A stretch of DNA of 64,000 nt. Source: Abditibacteriaceae bacterium. Its GTDB lineage: Bacteria > Armatimonadota > Abditibacteriia > Abditibacteriales > Abditibacteriaceae. The notes beneath the pieces are model-generated. The model searched no databases. It saw only the letters and a list, made by a program, of their open reading frames with translations, and was not told the DNA's origin. The translations under genes were made by a program, and so were the position numbers. Of this stretch, positions 33,435 to 42,758 are shown piece after piece (positions within the stretch are counted from its first letter, which is position 1; each line of letters starts with the position of its first letter). Location: contig JAFAZH010000002.1 of assembly GCA_019239895.1 (NCBI GenBank), positions 124,001 through 188,000 on the forward strand. The letters are read 5' to 3'.

Positions 33435-34109
33435 TCAGCTTTTATTAGTCGCTTGCAGCATTTGCTTTTCGACGCGCGCGAGGTTATTTTTATTGACTGG
33501 CTCGGCAGGAAAATCTTGTACCAGGCCACGCCAGGTGTCCAGGGCAATTTGCCAGTCGCCGTGCCGTTCGGCAGCATGGGCCAGGCGACGGCGTAGCATC
33601 TGGGAGTCTTCCTCTTTAGGGATGAGTTTCACCGCCTGAACATAAGCGTTTTCGGCTTCGGGTGCTTTCTTCTGCAATTCATATTGCTGACCCGCTTCAT
33701 CCCACATATCCCAGTTATTAGGATTGGCTTTAATCCCACGCTCTATCAATTGCAGCGCCTCGTCGCCCTTACCCATGCTCCACAGCAGCCACGACGCCAC
33801 GCTATAACTTTCTACATCGGTAGGATCAAGCGCCTCAATAGCCTTGTGCAAGCCGACAGCGCGTTCATAGTCACCCGCATGAAACGCTTCATCCGACTTG
33901 CGCCAGAGATAATCGAGGTTGCTTTCCGGCTGGCCGTTTTGCCCCTCGCCCGACTGCGCGGAGTGCTTGTGGCCCGCTGGCCTGCCGGCGGGGGTGGTCT
34001 GGGCGTTGTCAGTGCCGCCAGCAGCAGGGGTGTTTTCCGCACCGGGAGCAACCGCTTGTAACCCTATAATTAACACTCCCAAGGCACAGTAATATCGTAA
34101 ATGGCGCAT
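33435..34109 (-). CDS. Exported TPR-repeat protein
   Basis: The 224-residue product has a signal peptide (YYCALGVLIIGLQAVAPGAE), a Gly/Gln/Ser-rich linker and three to four TPR units from about residue 65 (DEAFHAGDYERAVGLHKAIEAL, YSVASWLLWSMGKGDEALQL, YELQKKAPEAENAYVQAVKL). It would act as a scaffold outside the cytoplasmic membrane. GGAG precedes the ATG at 34109, six codons into a longer frame. Partner unknown. Confidence 0.75.
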   Translation of the reverse strand: MRHLRYYCALGVLIIGLQAVAPGAENTPAAGGTDNAQTTPAGRPAGHKHSAQSGEGQNGQPESNLDYLWRKSDEAFHAGDYERAVGLHKAIEALDPTDVESYSVASWLLWSMGKGDEALQLIERGIKANPNNWDMWDEAGQQYELQKKAPEAENAYVQAVKLIPKEEDSQMLRRRLAHAAERHGDWQIALDTWRGLVQDFPAEPVNKNNLARVEKQMLQATNKS

Positions 34110-34173
34110 AGCATCTCCTGGCAGCAAGTGTGCCGCTTCACATTCAGATTGTAACTAACACATCCCCAACGTT

Positions 34174-34956
34174 TTACACGAACACGCGCTCCAATAACGC
34201 TTTAGACAAGCGCACGCCTTCGCCGTCGTCACCGGGGCCTTCAAACTCGATAGCCAGGCGACCATCAAAGTTGCACTCCTGAAAGATATTCCTAATGCGT
34301 CCAGTGTCTATTTTGGTGTCGTGGCCGTGCGCGTCGAACTCCCAGAATTTCGCATGACAGGCAGCGGCATAAGGGACTACTTTTGAGAGGGCATCATAGC
34401 GAATTTCAGCGGCAAAATTGCCAAAATCTGGGAGCGTGCGGCAGAAAGGCGAATTGACGCGCTCCATCACGGCCACAATCGGCTCTGGCGTCTGGGATAA
34501 GCCACCATGATTCTCAATACAGACCATGATGCCAAGGGATTCACCCGCCTGCGCCAATTGCTGGAAGGAATCCGCGCAACGCTCAATCTCCGCCTCATCC
34601 GGCTGCACGTTGCCCCCCGTATTGAAGCGAATATAACTCAGCCCCAGGTGCTTACCGATGGGCAAATACGCTTTACAGGCCGCAATGTTAGCGGCACGCT
34701 CGGCTCCATCTGCGGTGCATAAAGAACCAGTGCCATCCACCGCCATGCCCCACAAAGCCACACCCGCTGCGTCGGCGTTACGTTTCAGTTCGTCTAAATA
34801 GGCAGATTCCTGGCTGGCAAAGAATGGGCTATTTAACTCTATCGCCTCAAAACCCCATTCTTCTTTCGCCACACGCGGGTAATCCAAAAGTTGTAACGGA
34901 GCCTCCGCCCGCCGAAAGCGACGATTGATGCTCCACCCCGCTAATCCTAGCTGCAT
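34174..34956 (-). CDS. Sugar phosphate isomerase/epimerase (xylose-isomerase-like TIM barrel)
   Basis: The 260-residue protein fits the AP-endonuclease-2/xylose-isomerase-like TIM barrel: LGLAGWSINRR at the start, FEAIELNSPFF, IMVCIENHGGLSQ with the metal Glu, LPDFGNF, CHAKFWEFD and a terminal LAIEFEGPGDD with the last metal Glu. Such proteins isomerise or epimerise sugars or polyols with a divalent metal. GAGGAGCATGAA precedes the ATG. The substrate cannot be read, and no sugar operon is adjacent. Confidence 0.82.
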   Translation of the reverse strand: MQLGLAGWSINRRFRRAEAPLQLLDYPRVAKEEWGFEAIELNSPFFASQESAYLDELKRNADAAGVALWGMAVDGTGSLCTADGAERAANIAACKAYLPIGKHLGLSYIRFNTGGNVQPDEAEIERCADSFQQLAQAGESLGIMVCIENHGGLSQTPEPIVAVMERVNSPFCRTLPDFGNFAAEIRYDALSKVVPYAAACHAKFWEFDAHGHDTKIDTGRIRNIFQECNFDGRLAIEFEGPGDDGEGVRLSKALLERVFV

Positions 34957-34972
34957 TTCATGCTCCTCGAGG

Positions 34973-35110
34973 ATTCACACAAAGACACAAAGGACACAAA
35001 GAAGGCAACAGGAAACAGCATACAGCACACGATTGTATGGTAGCTACTACGTTTTCTGTTTCCTGTTTTCCATATTCTTCTCTTTGTGCTCTTTGTGTCT
35101 TTGTGGTGAA
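34973..35110. repeat. Fold-back repeat, TTCACACAAAGACACAAAGG family
   Basis: TTCACACAAAGACACAAAGGACACAAAG and CTTTGTGCTCTTTGTGTCTTTGTGGTGAA are nearly complementary arms. Inside, GGAAACAG... and CTGTTTCC pair again. Confidence 0.85.
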
Positions 35111-35111
35111 T

Positions 35112-36266
35112 TCAAATATTTCTCGTTTCTGCGATGATATAAGGCGTTTTGCCCTGCGATTCGTGGTAGGTGCGCATATTCATTTCTGCCAATAGTCCCA
35201 GCATGATGAACTGCATTCCTACCATAAAAAGCAGGATACCGATGTAAAACAAGGGATTACGGTTGATGTGAACATTATGATGGAGAAACAACCGTTCACC
35301 AATAGCCATCAGCCACAGCACAGTGCCGATGCCAAAGGCCCAGAGACCAGCCCCACCAAAAAAGTAAATCGGCTTGTTGCCATAGCCACCCAGGAACTTC
35401 ACGACTAATAAGTCCAGGGCCACGCGATAGGCGCGTCCGATGCCATATTTACTTTTTCCGGCAGCGCGGGGGTGATGATTCACAGGAATCTCAGTGACAC
35501 GCGCCCCCACCATTGCGGCATAGGCCGGAATGAAGCGGTGCATTTCACCGTAAAGATTGACCTCCTTGATAACATCAGCCCGATAAGCTTTCAAGGAGCA
35601 GCCATAATCATGTAGGGCCACGCCCGTCACCCGCGAGATTAAGCCATTGGCCAAACGCGACGGAATGCGCCGAATGATGTCATCCTTGCGATTCTTGCGC
35701 CAACCCGATACCACATCAAAGCCTTCGTCCAGTTTAGCCAGCAGGTGCGGAATGTCCGCCGGGTCGTTCTGCAAATCAGCATCCATTGGGATAATAACCT
35801 TGCCCGCCGCGCATTTCATGCCAGCAGCCATTGCCGCCGTTTGTCCAAAATTACGGCGGAAGCGAATGAGTTTGACACGCTCGTCCTGTTCTGCAATAGT
35901 CGTCAGTAATTCAAACGAGCGGTCACGGCTGCCATCATCCACATAGAGAATCTCGTAAGACAAGCCTAATGCCTTGAGAGACTGATCTAATTTATGATGT
36001 AATGGCTCAACGTTCTCTTCTTCATTATAGACTGGCACCACTACGGAAACCTCTGGCACTTGCGGGACAGTATCGTTGACTACTTCAGTTCCCGGCTCAG
36101 AAATCACGGGAGCCACTGAATTCCCATTGCTGTAGGAGGTATGTGTGGGGATTAAGTGCGTAGCGATACTCTGGCCCCCACCGCTGGGGTCAGGGGTTAC
36201 AGACGATGCAGAGGAAGAGGTTTGCTCCACTTCGTGGAGTATAAAGAATAGATCAAGATGCAGCAA
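35112..36266 (-). CDS. Dolichyl/undecaprenyl-phosphate-type glycosyltransferase (GT2 with two membrane segments)
   Basis: The catalytic GT-A domain begins EVSVVVPVYNEEENVEPL, has VDDGSRDRS and the metal motif DADLQNDP, followed by HHPRAAGKSKYG and two C-terminal membrane segments, as in ArnC/GtrB/DPM1-like enzymes that load a sugar on a lipid phosphate. The first 70 residues are a low-complexity Ser/Thr/Pro region and the listed start is a TTG with weak support, so the true start may lie later. It follows a small membrane protein gene by 18 bases. Confidence 0.85.
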   Translation of the reverse strand: MLHLDLFFILHEVEQTSSSASSVTPDPSGGGQSIATHLIPTHTSYSNGNSVAPVISEPGTEVVNDTVPQVPEVSVVVPVYNEEENVEPLHHKLDQSLKALGLSYEILYVDDGSRDRSFELLTTIAEQDERVKLIRFRRNFGQTAAMAAGMKCAAGKVIIPMDADLQNDPADIPHLLAKLDEGFDVVSGWRKNRKDDIIRRIPSRLANGLISRVTGVALHDYGCSLKAYRADVIKEVNLYGEMHRFIPAYAAMVGARVTEIPVNHHPRAAGKSKYGIGRAYRVALDLLVVKFLGGYGNKPIYFFGGAGLWAFGIGTVLWLMAIGERLFLHHNVHINRNPLFYIGILLFMVGMQFIMLGLLAEMNMRTYHESQGKTPYIIAETRNI

Positions 36267-36284
36267 TTGAGGAGCGACCCTACC

Positions 36285-36893
36285 TTAAACTTCTAAGGGT
36301 GGCTGCCCTTCAACTGGAATAGCTTCAATCACTTTATCTTGTGTTGCTTCATGGACGTAGTAAATTAGGCGTGTCAGCCCCCGCGCCCCCAATAATAATG
36401 CCAAGCCAATAACAATTTGCATGGTTGAGGCTAAAATTTCTCCTGGCATTGTAATTTGCATTGGTATCCGCATTGCCCCTAACCGCTGATTAAAGTAGTA
36501 CTGCATTATAGACGAGCCTAGACGGGGTAATCCTTGTGCTAAGGATAACATTCCTATGACTGCAAACGCCATCATTTGAATGTCGCTACTTCGCAAGTGT
36601 CCAGTTCCAGCCATCTCGTATCCTTCTTTAACCATCACATTGCCTAAGCCATCTGCAAATATCCATAGCCCTATACCAAAAAGCGCCTGCATTGAAAATG
36701 GAATACCGTAAACCAACAAGGGCCACGAAACAGACAATGACCAAGGCAACTTAGAAGGATTACTGAGCATAGAAGATAAAACGAAGGAGCTTATGACCTG
36801 TTGGACAGTTCCCCAAAGGATTCCAAAAGCACTAATAATAGCGTAGAGGGCTAAAACCCTGCACGCCAGAGAAGCGACTTCGTGTTTTGTCAC
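36285..36893 (-). CDS. Four-segment membrane protein of unknown function
   Basis: This 202-residue hydrophobic protein has about four predicted membrane segments (ALYAIISAFGILWG, WPLLVYGIPFSMQALFGIGL, IQMMAFAVIGMLSL, STMQIVIGLALLLGARGL). It starts at a GTG with GGAGG about six bases upstream. I recognise no family. It is between a lipid-linked GT2 gene and two nucleotide-sugar epimerase genes on the same strand, so a part in surface polysaccharide assembly is possible, but that is context only. Confidence 0.6.
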   Translation of the reverse strand: MTKHEVASLACRVLALYAIISAFGILWGTVQQVISSFVLSSMLSNPSKLPWSLSVSWPLLVYGIPFSMQALFGIGLWIFADGLGNVMVKEGYEMAGTGHLRSSDIQMMAFAVIGMLSLAQGLPRLGSSIMQYYFNQRLGAMRIPMQITMPGEILASTMQIVIGLALLLGARGLTRLIYYVHEATQDKVIEAIPVEGQPPLEV

Positions 36894-36926
36894 TTTGGCC
36901 TCCGCATAACTTCATCTGTACTCAAG

Positions 36927-37886
36927 CTAAACCATGATTTCCTGTTGATACCAGTTCCAGAAGTTGCTCAAGCCAGTTTCCAAGGTAGTGGATGGGTTAT
37001 AGCCTAATAATTCGCGCGCTTTGCTGATGTCGGCGTGGGTGCGCAGTGGCTCACCGCGTGGCGCGGGCTTTTCTTCGATGATAGCTTTTAGTCCTGTCAC
37101 TTGCTGCAAAACATCCATGAAGTGGCACATTTCAATTGGCTTAGAATTACCCAAATTGAAAATCTCGTAAGGCCGCGCCACCTCCAGAGCTGCCATCACA
37201 CCCGGCACAAAATCACCGACATAGGTATAGTCACGGTAAATCTCGCGGCCCCCATTAAAGAGCGTGATTGGTTTACCCTGTCGCATGGCTGTGACGAAGA
37301 GATGGGGAGTCATATCAGGCCGCCCCCGCGGGCCAAAGACGGTAAAGGGTCGCACCACGGTCGTCGGCACCCCATAAAGATAATGATAGGTGTAAGCCAT
37401 CACCTCAGAGGCTTTTTTCGTTGCACCGTAAGGCGAAAGGGGCCGATTGGCTGGGTCATCTTCCTGAAATGGCACGCGCTCCGGGATGCCATAGACCGAG
37501 GACGTAGAAGCTAAAACCACAGCTTTAACTCCATGTAAACGGGCGTTATCCAGAACATTGACGGTGCCATCAATATTGACTGCCGCATAGAGCCAGGGCT
37601 GTTCGATGGAACGGCGGGGGCCTGCCATCGCCGCGAAATGCGCCACATGAGTTGGCTGCACCGCCTTGAAAACCCCTCCCAGTGCCGCGTGGTCACGGAT
37701 GTCTACTTCATGGCAGGAATAATTCGGGTTTTGAAGAGCAGTGGCAATATTGCGACGCTTGCGGTCGGGCGTGTAATAGTCGTTGAAATTATCTACGCAA
37801 GCCACCCGGTCGCCGCGTGCCAGCAGAGCTTCACACAGATGCGAGCCAATGAAACCCGCCCCGCCGGTGACGAGATAAGTGTTCAT
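36927..37886 (-). CDS. UDP-glucuronate 4-epimerase-like SDR epimerase
   Basis: The 319-residue extended SDR protein has GGAGFIGS (residues 8-15), DNFNDYYTPDRKRRNI after the second strand, STSSVYG, the catalytic YGATK and RPFTVFGPRGRPDM; the DYY and GRPDM features are typical of UDP-glucuronate 4-epimerases that make UDP-galacturonate. GREIYRDYTYVGDFVPG binds the sugar. It would supply an activated sugar for surface glycans. No clear ribosome binding site is seen. A second epimerase gene lies just upstream. Confidence 0.86.
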   Translation of the reverse strand: MNTYLVTGGAGFIGSHLCEALLARGDRVACVDNFNDYYTPDRKRRNIATALQNPNYSCHEVDIRDHAALGGVFKAVQPTHVAHFAAMAGPRRSIEQPWLYAAVNIDGTVNVLDNARLHGVKAVVLASTSSVYGIPERVPFQEDDPANRPLSPYGATKKASEVMAYTYHYLYGVPTTVVRPFTVFGPRGRPDMTPHLFVTAMRQGKPITLFNGGREIYRDYTYVGDFVPGVMAALEVARPYEIFNLGNSKPIEMCHFMDVLQQVTGLKAIIEEKPAPRGEPLRTHADISKARELLGYNPSTTLETGLSNFWNWYQQEIMV

Positions 37887-37905
37887 AGAGAGGAGTTGTG
37901 GAACG

Positions 37906-37981
37906 AGGATTGAGGATAGAAGATCGCGGATCGTAACAGTCCGTTTATCCTGCTATTCTCGATTTTCTATCCTCGATCCTC
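37906..37981. repeat. Fold-back repeat, GAGGATAGAAGATCG family
   Basis: GAGGATTGAGGATAGAAGATCGCGG and CTCGATTTTCTATCCTCGATCCTC form imperfect arms between the two epimerase genes. Copies occur at 14.0 and 50.1 kb. Confidence 0.82.
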
Positions 37982-37983
37982 AT

Positions 37984-38919
37984 TTAGCCGTGATTCTCGT
38001 TCTGCTTGTGCCACTCCACCGTGCGCTGCACGCCTTCACGGAAAGCAACTTGTGGCTCCCAACCCAACACCTCTTTAGCGTGCGAGTTATCCAGGCAGAT
38101 GTTATGCACCTCGCCGGGGCGTTCGGGCAGCAATTCCGGTTCAGCGGGGCCAGTGCCAACCGCAGCCCGCACCGCGTCAAAAACTTCACGGGTCGAGGTC
38201 TCAACTCCGGTGCCAATATTAATGATATCGTTATCGCCGCGTTTAAGGGCGGCACGATTGGCCTCTACCACATCGCCAACGAATACATAGTCGCGTGTCA
38301 TGCTCCCATCGCCGAAGATTTTACAGGGCTTGTTGTCTAAGAGTAGCCCCGCGAAGATAGCCACCACGCCAGCCTCGCCATGCGCCGTCTGGCGGGGGCC
38401 ATAAACGTTGGCATAACGCAACGCGACAGGTGTTATCGGATGCAACTGCGACCAGATACGCATGTAGTGCTCGAAGGTGAACTTGGTTAAGCCATACGGC
38501 GATTCCGGGGCCACAGGATGATCTTCCGTGACGGGCAAAAACTGCGGCTCACCATAAACCGCGCCACCCGATGACGCAAAGATGATACGATGTGCCCCAA
38601 CCCGCGCGCCATGCAGCAGCACATTAAGCGCACCGCTGATATTCACCGAAGCGTCATACACCGGATCGGAAACGGCCTTGCGCACATCGAGTTGCGCCGC
38701 ATGATGCGAAATGACTTCCGGCTTGAACTCATCGCATATCTGCGCGACCCGGTCGGCATCGCGGATGTCACACTCGTAGAATTTCGCTTGAGCATTGACA
38801 TTTTCTCGAAAGCCCGTCACTAAATCATCAATGATCGCTACTTCATGCCCATCTTGAAGGTAGGCATCGGTAACATTCGAGGCAATAAATCCGGCTCCGC
38901 CACTAATCAGAATTTTCAT
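37984..38919 (-). CDS. UDP-glucose 4-epimerase-like SDR epimerase
   Basis: The 311-residue protein has GGAGFIAS (residues 7-14), IDDLVTGFRENV after the second strand, SSGGAVYGEP, the catalytic YGLTK and RYANVYGPRQ, with GDGSMTRDYVFVGDVV in the substrate domain; this pattern matches GalE-like/UDP-GlcNAc epimerases from thermophiles and actinobacteria. It interconverts UDP-hexoses for polysaccharide synthesis. The exact sugar is uncertain. Confidence 0.86.
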   Translation of the reverse strand: MKILISGGAGFIASNVTDAYLQDGHEVAIIDDLVTGFRENVNAQAKFYECDIRDADRVAQICDEFKPEVISHHAAQLDVRKAVSDPVYDASVNISGALNVLLHGARVGAHRIIFASSGGAVYGEPQFLPVTEDHPVAPESPYGLTKFTFEHYMRIWSQLHPITPVALRYANVYGPRQTAHGEAGVVAIFAGLLLDNKPCKIFGDGSMTRDYVFVGDVVEANRAALKRGDNDIINIGTGVETSTREVFDAVRAAVGTGPAEPELLPERPGEVHNICLDNSHAKEVLGWEPQVAFREGVQRTVEWHKQNENHG

Positions 38920-39177
38920 AAAGTTTCGTCGTCCGTTGAATTTTAATCTTGAAACTTGCTAAAGTGCTATTGCCGCTTGGTTTACGGTACTATGTCGCTT
39001 TTGTCAATAAAGCGCACTGTGAAAGGTAATGGGTAAACAGCTTTCTAGATCGCTCTCCCACGTTTACCCACTGACCTGACCTCTCTTGTTCCACGGTCGC
39101 TCCTATGGGAAAATGTGACGCGGTTCAATTCGTCATAACTTAAAATATTGCAACCGTTTCTCAAGGAGCAAATGATA

Positions 39178-39690
39178 ATGGCAACGACAGTCCTATTCAA
39201 AGGCCAGCCCGTTGAACTCAGTGGCGAACTGCCACAAGTTGGTCAACCAGCACCCAACTTTCAACTTCCTGCCAGCGATGGCAGCCAGGTCTCGCTGCAA
39301 GATTCCGCAGGCAAAGTTCGCATTTTATCTGTAGTGCCCAGTATTGATACCTCCGTCTGCGCTATTGAAACGGCAAGGTTCAACAAAGAGTTGGACAACC
39401 TGCCGGATTCAGTTGTTGGCTATACAGTTAGCATAGACACGCCTTTCGCCCAGAAACGCTGGTGTGGCATCGAAGGCGTCGAAAAGATGAAGCTATTAAG
39501 TGATTTCAAAGGCCAAAAGTTTAGCCACGATTATGGTCTTTATTTAGAGGAAGTGGGCCTTCCCGCGCGTTGTGTCTTTGTCATTGACAAAGATGGGAAA
39601 ATTGCCTACACGCAACTCGTGCCGAACGTTGGCCAGGAGCCTGATTACCAGGAAGTGCTTGATAAAGCCCGTGCATTAGCTGGCGCTTAA
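39178..39690 (+). CDS. tpx: Thiol peroxidase
   Basis: The 170-residue peroxiredoxin has the peroxidatic Cys61 in SIDTSVCAIETARFN and the resolving Cys96 in TPFAQKRWCG, the arrangement of atypical two-cysteine Tpx enzymes that reduce hydroperoxides with thioredoxin. AAGGAG precedes two in-frame ATGs at 39172 and 39178; the second has the better spacing. The DTSVC form replaces the usual DTPVC. The gene is monocistronic, probably cytoplasmic. In the 258 bases upstream I see only a GGGTAAAC/GTTTACCC inverted pair. Confidence 0.93.
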   Translation: MATTVLFKGQPVELSGELPQVGQPAPNFQLPASDGSQVSLQDSAGKVRILSVVPSIDTSVCAIETARFNKELDNLPDSVVGYTVSIDTPFAQKRWCGIEGVEKMKLLSDFKGQKFSHDYGLYLEEVGLPARCVFVIDKDGKIAYTQLVPNVGQEPDYQEVLDKARALAGA

Positions 39691-39832
39691 TTGTAAGGCT
39701 TAAAATTAGTTTCCCACGCCAGAAGTCGAAAGACGCTGCCCTGCCCGGTGCAGCGGCTTTTGGCTACTTGGCTCAACATGGCGCAAGATTTGCCAGAATA
39801 CAAAAATAAAAACAGAATAGCGAGGTGTTCGC

Positions 39833-40114
39833 ATGGGCTTAGTTGATTTTCTCTTGCTGCTTGTTGTGGCGGCTATTATAGGGGCCATAGGAGAAGCCAT
39901 TGCCGGTTATTCGGCGGGCGGCTGTGCCATGAGTGCAGTTATTGGCTTCATTGGCGCAATGATTGGTGGCTGGCTGGAAAAGAGTATTCCGATCTTGCCG
40001 CGCAACGTCATTCATGTTTCAGGACATTCATTTCCCATCGTGGGTTCGATCCTCGGTGCAGCTTTATTCGTGTTTATCCTGCGTCTGATTCTAGGTCGGC
40101 GGGCCGTGGCTTAG
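39833..40114 (+). CDS. GlsB/YeaQ/YmgE family (transglycosylase-associated) membrane protein
   Basis: The 93-residue hydrophobic protein has three membrane segments with Gly-rich faces (AAIIGAIGEAIAGYSAGG, SAVIGFIGAMIGGWL, VGSILGAALFVFILRLILGRR), the pattern of the YeaQ/YmgE family. These small proteins are linked to envelope stress, but their function is not known. GAGGTG lies about seven bases before the ATG. Confidence 0.8.
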   Translation: MGLVDFLLLLVVAAIIGAIGEAIAGYSAGGCAMSAVIGFIGAMIGGWLEKSIPILPRNVIHVSGHSFPIVGSILGAALFVFILRLILGRRAVA

Positions 40115-40138
40115 TCGCAAGCTGAATTGGCTGTCGTT

Positions 40139-42145
40139 TCAGCCCTGGGCGTGCAAGTTTTCGGCGACTAAGGCGCGCAGACGTTCCGGGTCAAACGGCT
40201 TGGAGAGGACTGGTCGCGCCGCTTTTTGCAGGAAAGTTTGGGTGGATTTGGAAACTGTGTCACCCGTGACAAATACGACGCGGGGTAGCAAGTCAGGGCG
40301 TGTCGTCTGCAAAATCTCAAAAAAAGTCGGGCCTCCGACAGCGGGCATTCGCACATCGCTGATAATAAGATCAAAATCCTGAATTTGCAATAACGCTAAA
40401 GCCTCCGCACCATTAAATGCCGGGGTGACTTCATGGCCGTCTTGCATCAGAATCTCGGTAATTAGCGTCACCACCGGTTCTTCATCATCTACAACGAGGA
40501 TGTGGCTGCCTAACGTGCTAACGGTAGTCGCTTCCGATGCTGGCTCCTGAGTGGGTGCCGGATTCTCTCCTTCTTGGGCAGCGGGTAATTCGACGATGAA
40601 AGATGCCCCATGCCCCAGCCGACTTTCGGCCCAGATACGCCCGTTATGGTTGGATATAATGCCGAGGGAAATGCTCATGCCTAAGCCAGTGCCCTGGCCA
40701 GTGGGCTTGGTCGTAAAAAAGGGATCAAAGACGCGCCGCAAATGCTCTGCGGTGATACCTGGCCCATTATCTGTAATGGTGATGCGAATGCCATCCAAGC
40801 CATTAAAATGCGCGGGAGCGACCGTTGTAGAGATGCGGATGGTGCCCTCGCTGCGCCACTGCTGAATCGCCTGGGCACCGTTGTTAATGATATTTAAGAA
40901 CACCTGTTGCAACTGGAAAGGATCGCCCCACACGGCGGGCAGATTATCGCCATATTCTGTCACCACTTCGATATTATCGGCCTGCAACTGATAGGCGCGC
41001 ATCCGCAGAATGGTGCCGATGACCTCGTTAATGTCGAGTTGCGCCTTCTGTGGCTCGGAGCGGCGCGCAAAAGCCAGTAAGTTCTGGACAATACGCGAGG
41101 CGCGCACCGATTCCTGATGAATCATATTAATACGCCGCTGCACATGCGCTGGCATTCCGGTGTCTTCTTCCAATAGCTGCGCATACCCCACAACAGTCGT
41201 TAAGGGGTTATTAAGCTCATGCGCTACGCCGCTGACGAGTTCTCCCAGTGCCGCCAGTTTTTCCGATTGCACCAGTTGCTCCTGCAAATGACGCTGTTCC
41301 GTCACTTCGCGCACAATGCAAACGCGCCGCGCCGCCTCGCTGCCGCCATCGGCAGAACTTACGCTGCCCTGCCGCCAACTGATGCTACTGGCGGAGCGGG
41401 GCGCGAAACTGGCTTCGACAAAAACTCGCTCTGGAATGCCAAAACGAAATTCGGTGGTCTGTAAATCGAGGTCTTCCGGCCCGTGATCGGCCCGCTCCCA
41501 GGGGCGTAAGACCTGGTATTCGGGTAAGCGAGCGTGCAAGTCTTCTCGCGTTTGGCCCAAAATACGGGTAATCTTTAAGCCCAGCATATCGGCCAGGGCA
41601 CGGTTAGCACGAATAATGACGCCATCCACGCAGATATAGACCCCATCCACCATGCCATCAAAGGTCAGTTCCCATTCTCGCTTGGCACGCTGCAACTGCT
41701 CAAAGCGGCGCGTGCGGTCAATGGCCAGCACTGCGTGCTCGCAGAGCATCAATAACAGGCGTTCGGTGCGACTATCTAAATCCTCTGGCAGATGCAGCCG
41801 CAAGGTGCCGATGATATGATCGCCCAGCGTCAAGGGCACCGCGGTTTGTTGGGCTTCATCTTCCTCTAAATGAGCAGCATTGGGTTCGCCATTATGCTGA
41901 ATGGCATAGCTATAAGCCGTGCCGCCCGGCACCCCACTGGCGTCATCTTTTTTTAAGGTGACAGTGCCATGTGTCGCGCCCGCCAGAGCGACCGCATTAT
42001 CAATGGCCGCCTGCAATACCCCTTGCAGCGTTGGGGCCGAAGCCAGGGTCAGCAGGGCTTGATTCAATGTTTCAAAATCATTCTCACCGAAAGTCGGAGT
42101 CTCAGTTATCATGGCTTTGGGTTGTGCATGGGGCAAATCTTGCAT
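40139..42145 (-). CDS. Hybrid sensor histidine kinase (GAF-PAS-HisKA-HATPase-REC)
   Basis: The 668-residue cytoplasmic-looking kinase has a GAF-like domain (about residues 20-145), a PAS domain (about 155-280), the phospho-acceptor box GVAHELNNPLTT, an ATPase domain (NIINNGAQAI, TDNGPGI, GTGLGMSIS) and a C-terminal receiver with the phospho-Asp in DLIISDVRMP and the Lys of LSKPFD. No membrane segment is visible, so it probably senses an internal signal. No response regulator with an output domain lies nearby. The start lacks a clear ribosome binding site; the next ATG is 11 codons in. Confidence 0.92.
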   Translation of the reverse strand: MQDLPHAQPKAMITETPTFGENDFETLNQALLTLASAPTLQGVLQAAIDNAVALAGATHGTVTLKKDDASGVPGGTAYSYAIQHNGEPNAAHLEEDEAQQTAVPLTLGDHIIGTLRLHLPEDLDSRTERLLLMLCEHAVLAIDRTRRFEQLQRAKREWELTFDGMVDGVYICVDGVIIRANRALADMLGLKITRILGQTREDLHARLPEYQVLRPWERADHGPEDLDLQTTEFRFGIPERVFVEASFAPRSASSISWRQGSVSSADGGSEAARRVCIVREVTEQRHLQEQLVQSEKLAALGELVSGVAHELNNPLTTVVGYAQLLEEDTGMPAHVQRRINMIHQESVRASRIVQNLLAFARRSEPQKAQLDINEVIGTILRMRAYQLQADNIEVVTEYGDNLPAVWGDPFQLQQVFLNIINNGAQAIQQWRSEGTIRISTTVAPAHFNGLDGIRITITDNGPGITAEHLRRVFDPFFTTKPTGQGTGLGMSISLGIISNHNGRIWAESRLGHGASFIVELPAAQEGENPAPTQEPASEATTVSTLGSHILVVDDEEPVVTLITEILMQDGHEVTPAFNGAEALALLQIQDFDLIISDVRMPAVGGPTFFEILQTTRPDLLPRVVFVTGDTVSKSTQTFLQKAARPVLSKPFDPERLRALVAENLHAQG

Positions 42146-42220
42146 GGCTGGTTTGGCTTTTCTTTTGCGCGTATAGCGCGCTAGAATATTCTATTGACCG
42201 AAGTTGCTGCTTGATAACTT

Positions 42221-42322
42221 GTCATTTCGAGTGGAGCGACCGAAGGGAGCGCAGTCGAGAAATCTTACTATAAACTTTATAAACATCCCTGTAAAGATTC
42301 CTCGACTCCGCTTGGAATGACG
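42221..42322. repeat. Fold-back repeat, GTCATTTCGAGTGGAGCGACCG family
   Basis: GTCATTTCGAG...GTCGAGAAATCTT (42221-42266) is paired imperfectly with AAGATTCCTCGACTCCGCTTGGAATGAC (42294-42322). A second copy lies at 60.4-60.5 kb. Confidence 0.85.
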
Positions 42323-42359
42323 CCGCCACAAATAGATCGTAACATGAGGTACGTTAATC

Positions 42360-42755
42360 TCAGACCGCATTTCTTTCTTGGGACTGGCTGGCTGGCTCAA
42401 CTTTCTCCAGCTTTTCATCACGCATTGGCTGAAAACGAGTTTGGCCCATCCAAGGCTGAAGTTGAATATGGCCCAGCCAATCCTTAACTGTAGGAATCCA
42501 GCCTAAGTCATCACGTACATGCTGCTCCCCAATGGTGCGTACGGGCACCTGCCGTCCATCGCTGTTCTCAATAACAACTCCGAAAATCCGTTCGCATAAA
42601 AAAATGCCCTCGGTATGATGGCGCAAGGCGCGGTGCCGAATATCCGCCATGAAAGCCTTCGACTCATCAAACCAACTGTGAATAGTGATGTAGTCTTCTG
42701 GTTTACCACCAAATAACCGCGTCGAGCGAACGGCGTGATGCCAGGGATGCGCCAT
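42360..42755 (-). CDS. DUF6915-like protein
   Basis: This 131-residue protein begins HPWHHAVRSTRLFGGKPEDY, continues with IHSWFDESKAFMADIRHRALRHHTEGIFLCERIFG and GEQHVRDDLGWIPTVKDWL, a His/Trp-rich pattern I associate with DUF6915. The many conserved His, Asp and Glu residues could bind metal, but no function is known. Its ATG is four bases after the stop of the preceding gene, so the two are translationally coupled. Confidence 0.72.
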   Translation of the reverse strand: MAHPWHHAVRSTRLFGGKPEDYITIHSWFDESKAFMADIRHRALRHHTEGIFLCERIFGVVIENSDGRQVPVRTIGEQHVRDDLGWIPTVKDWLGHIQLQPWMGQTRFQPMRDEKLEKVEPASQSQERNAV

Positions 42756-42758
42756 AAT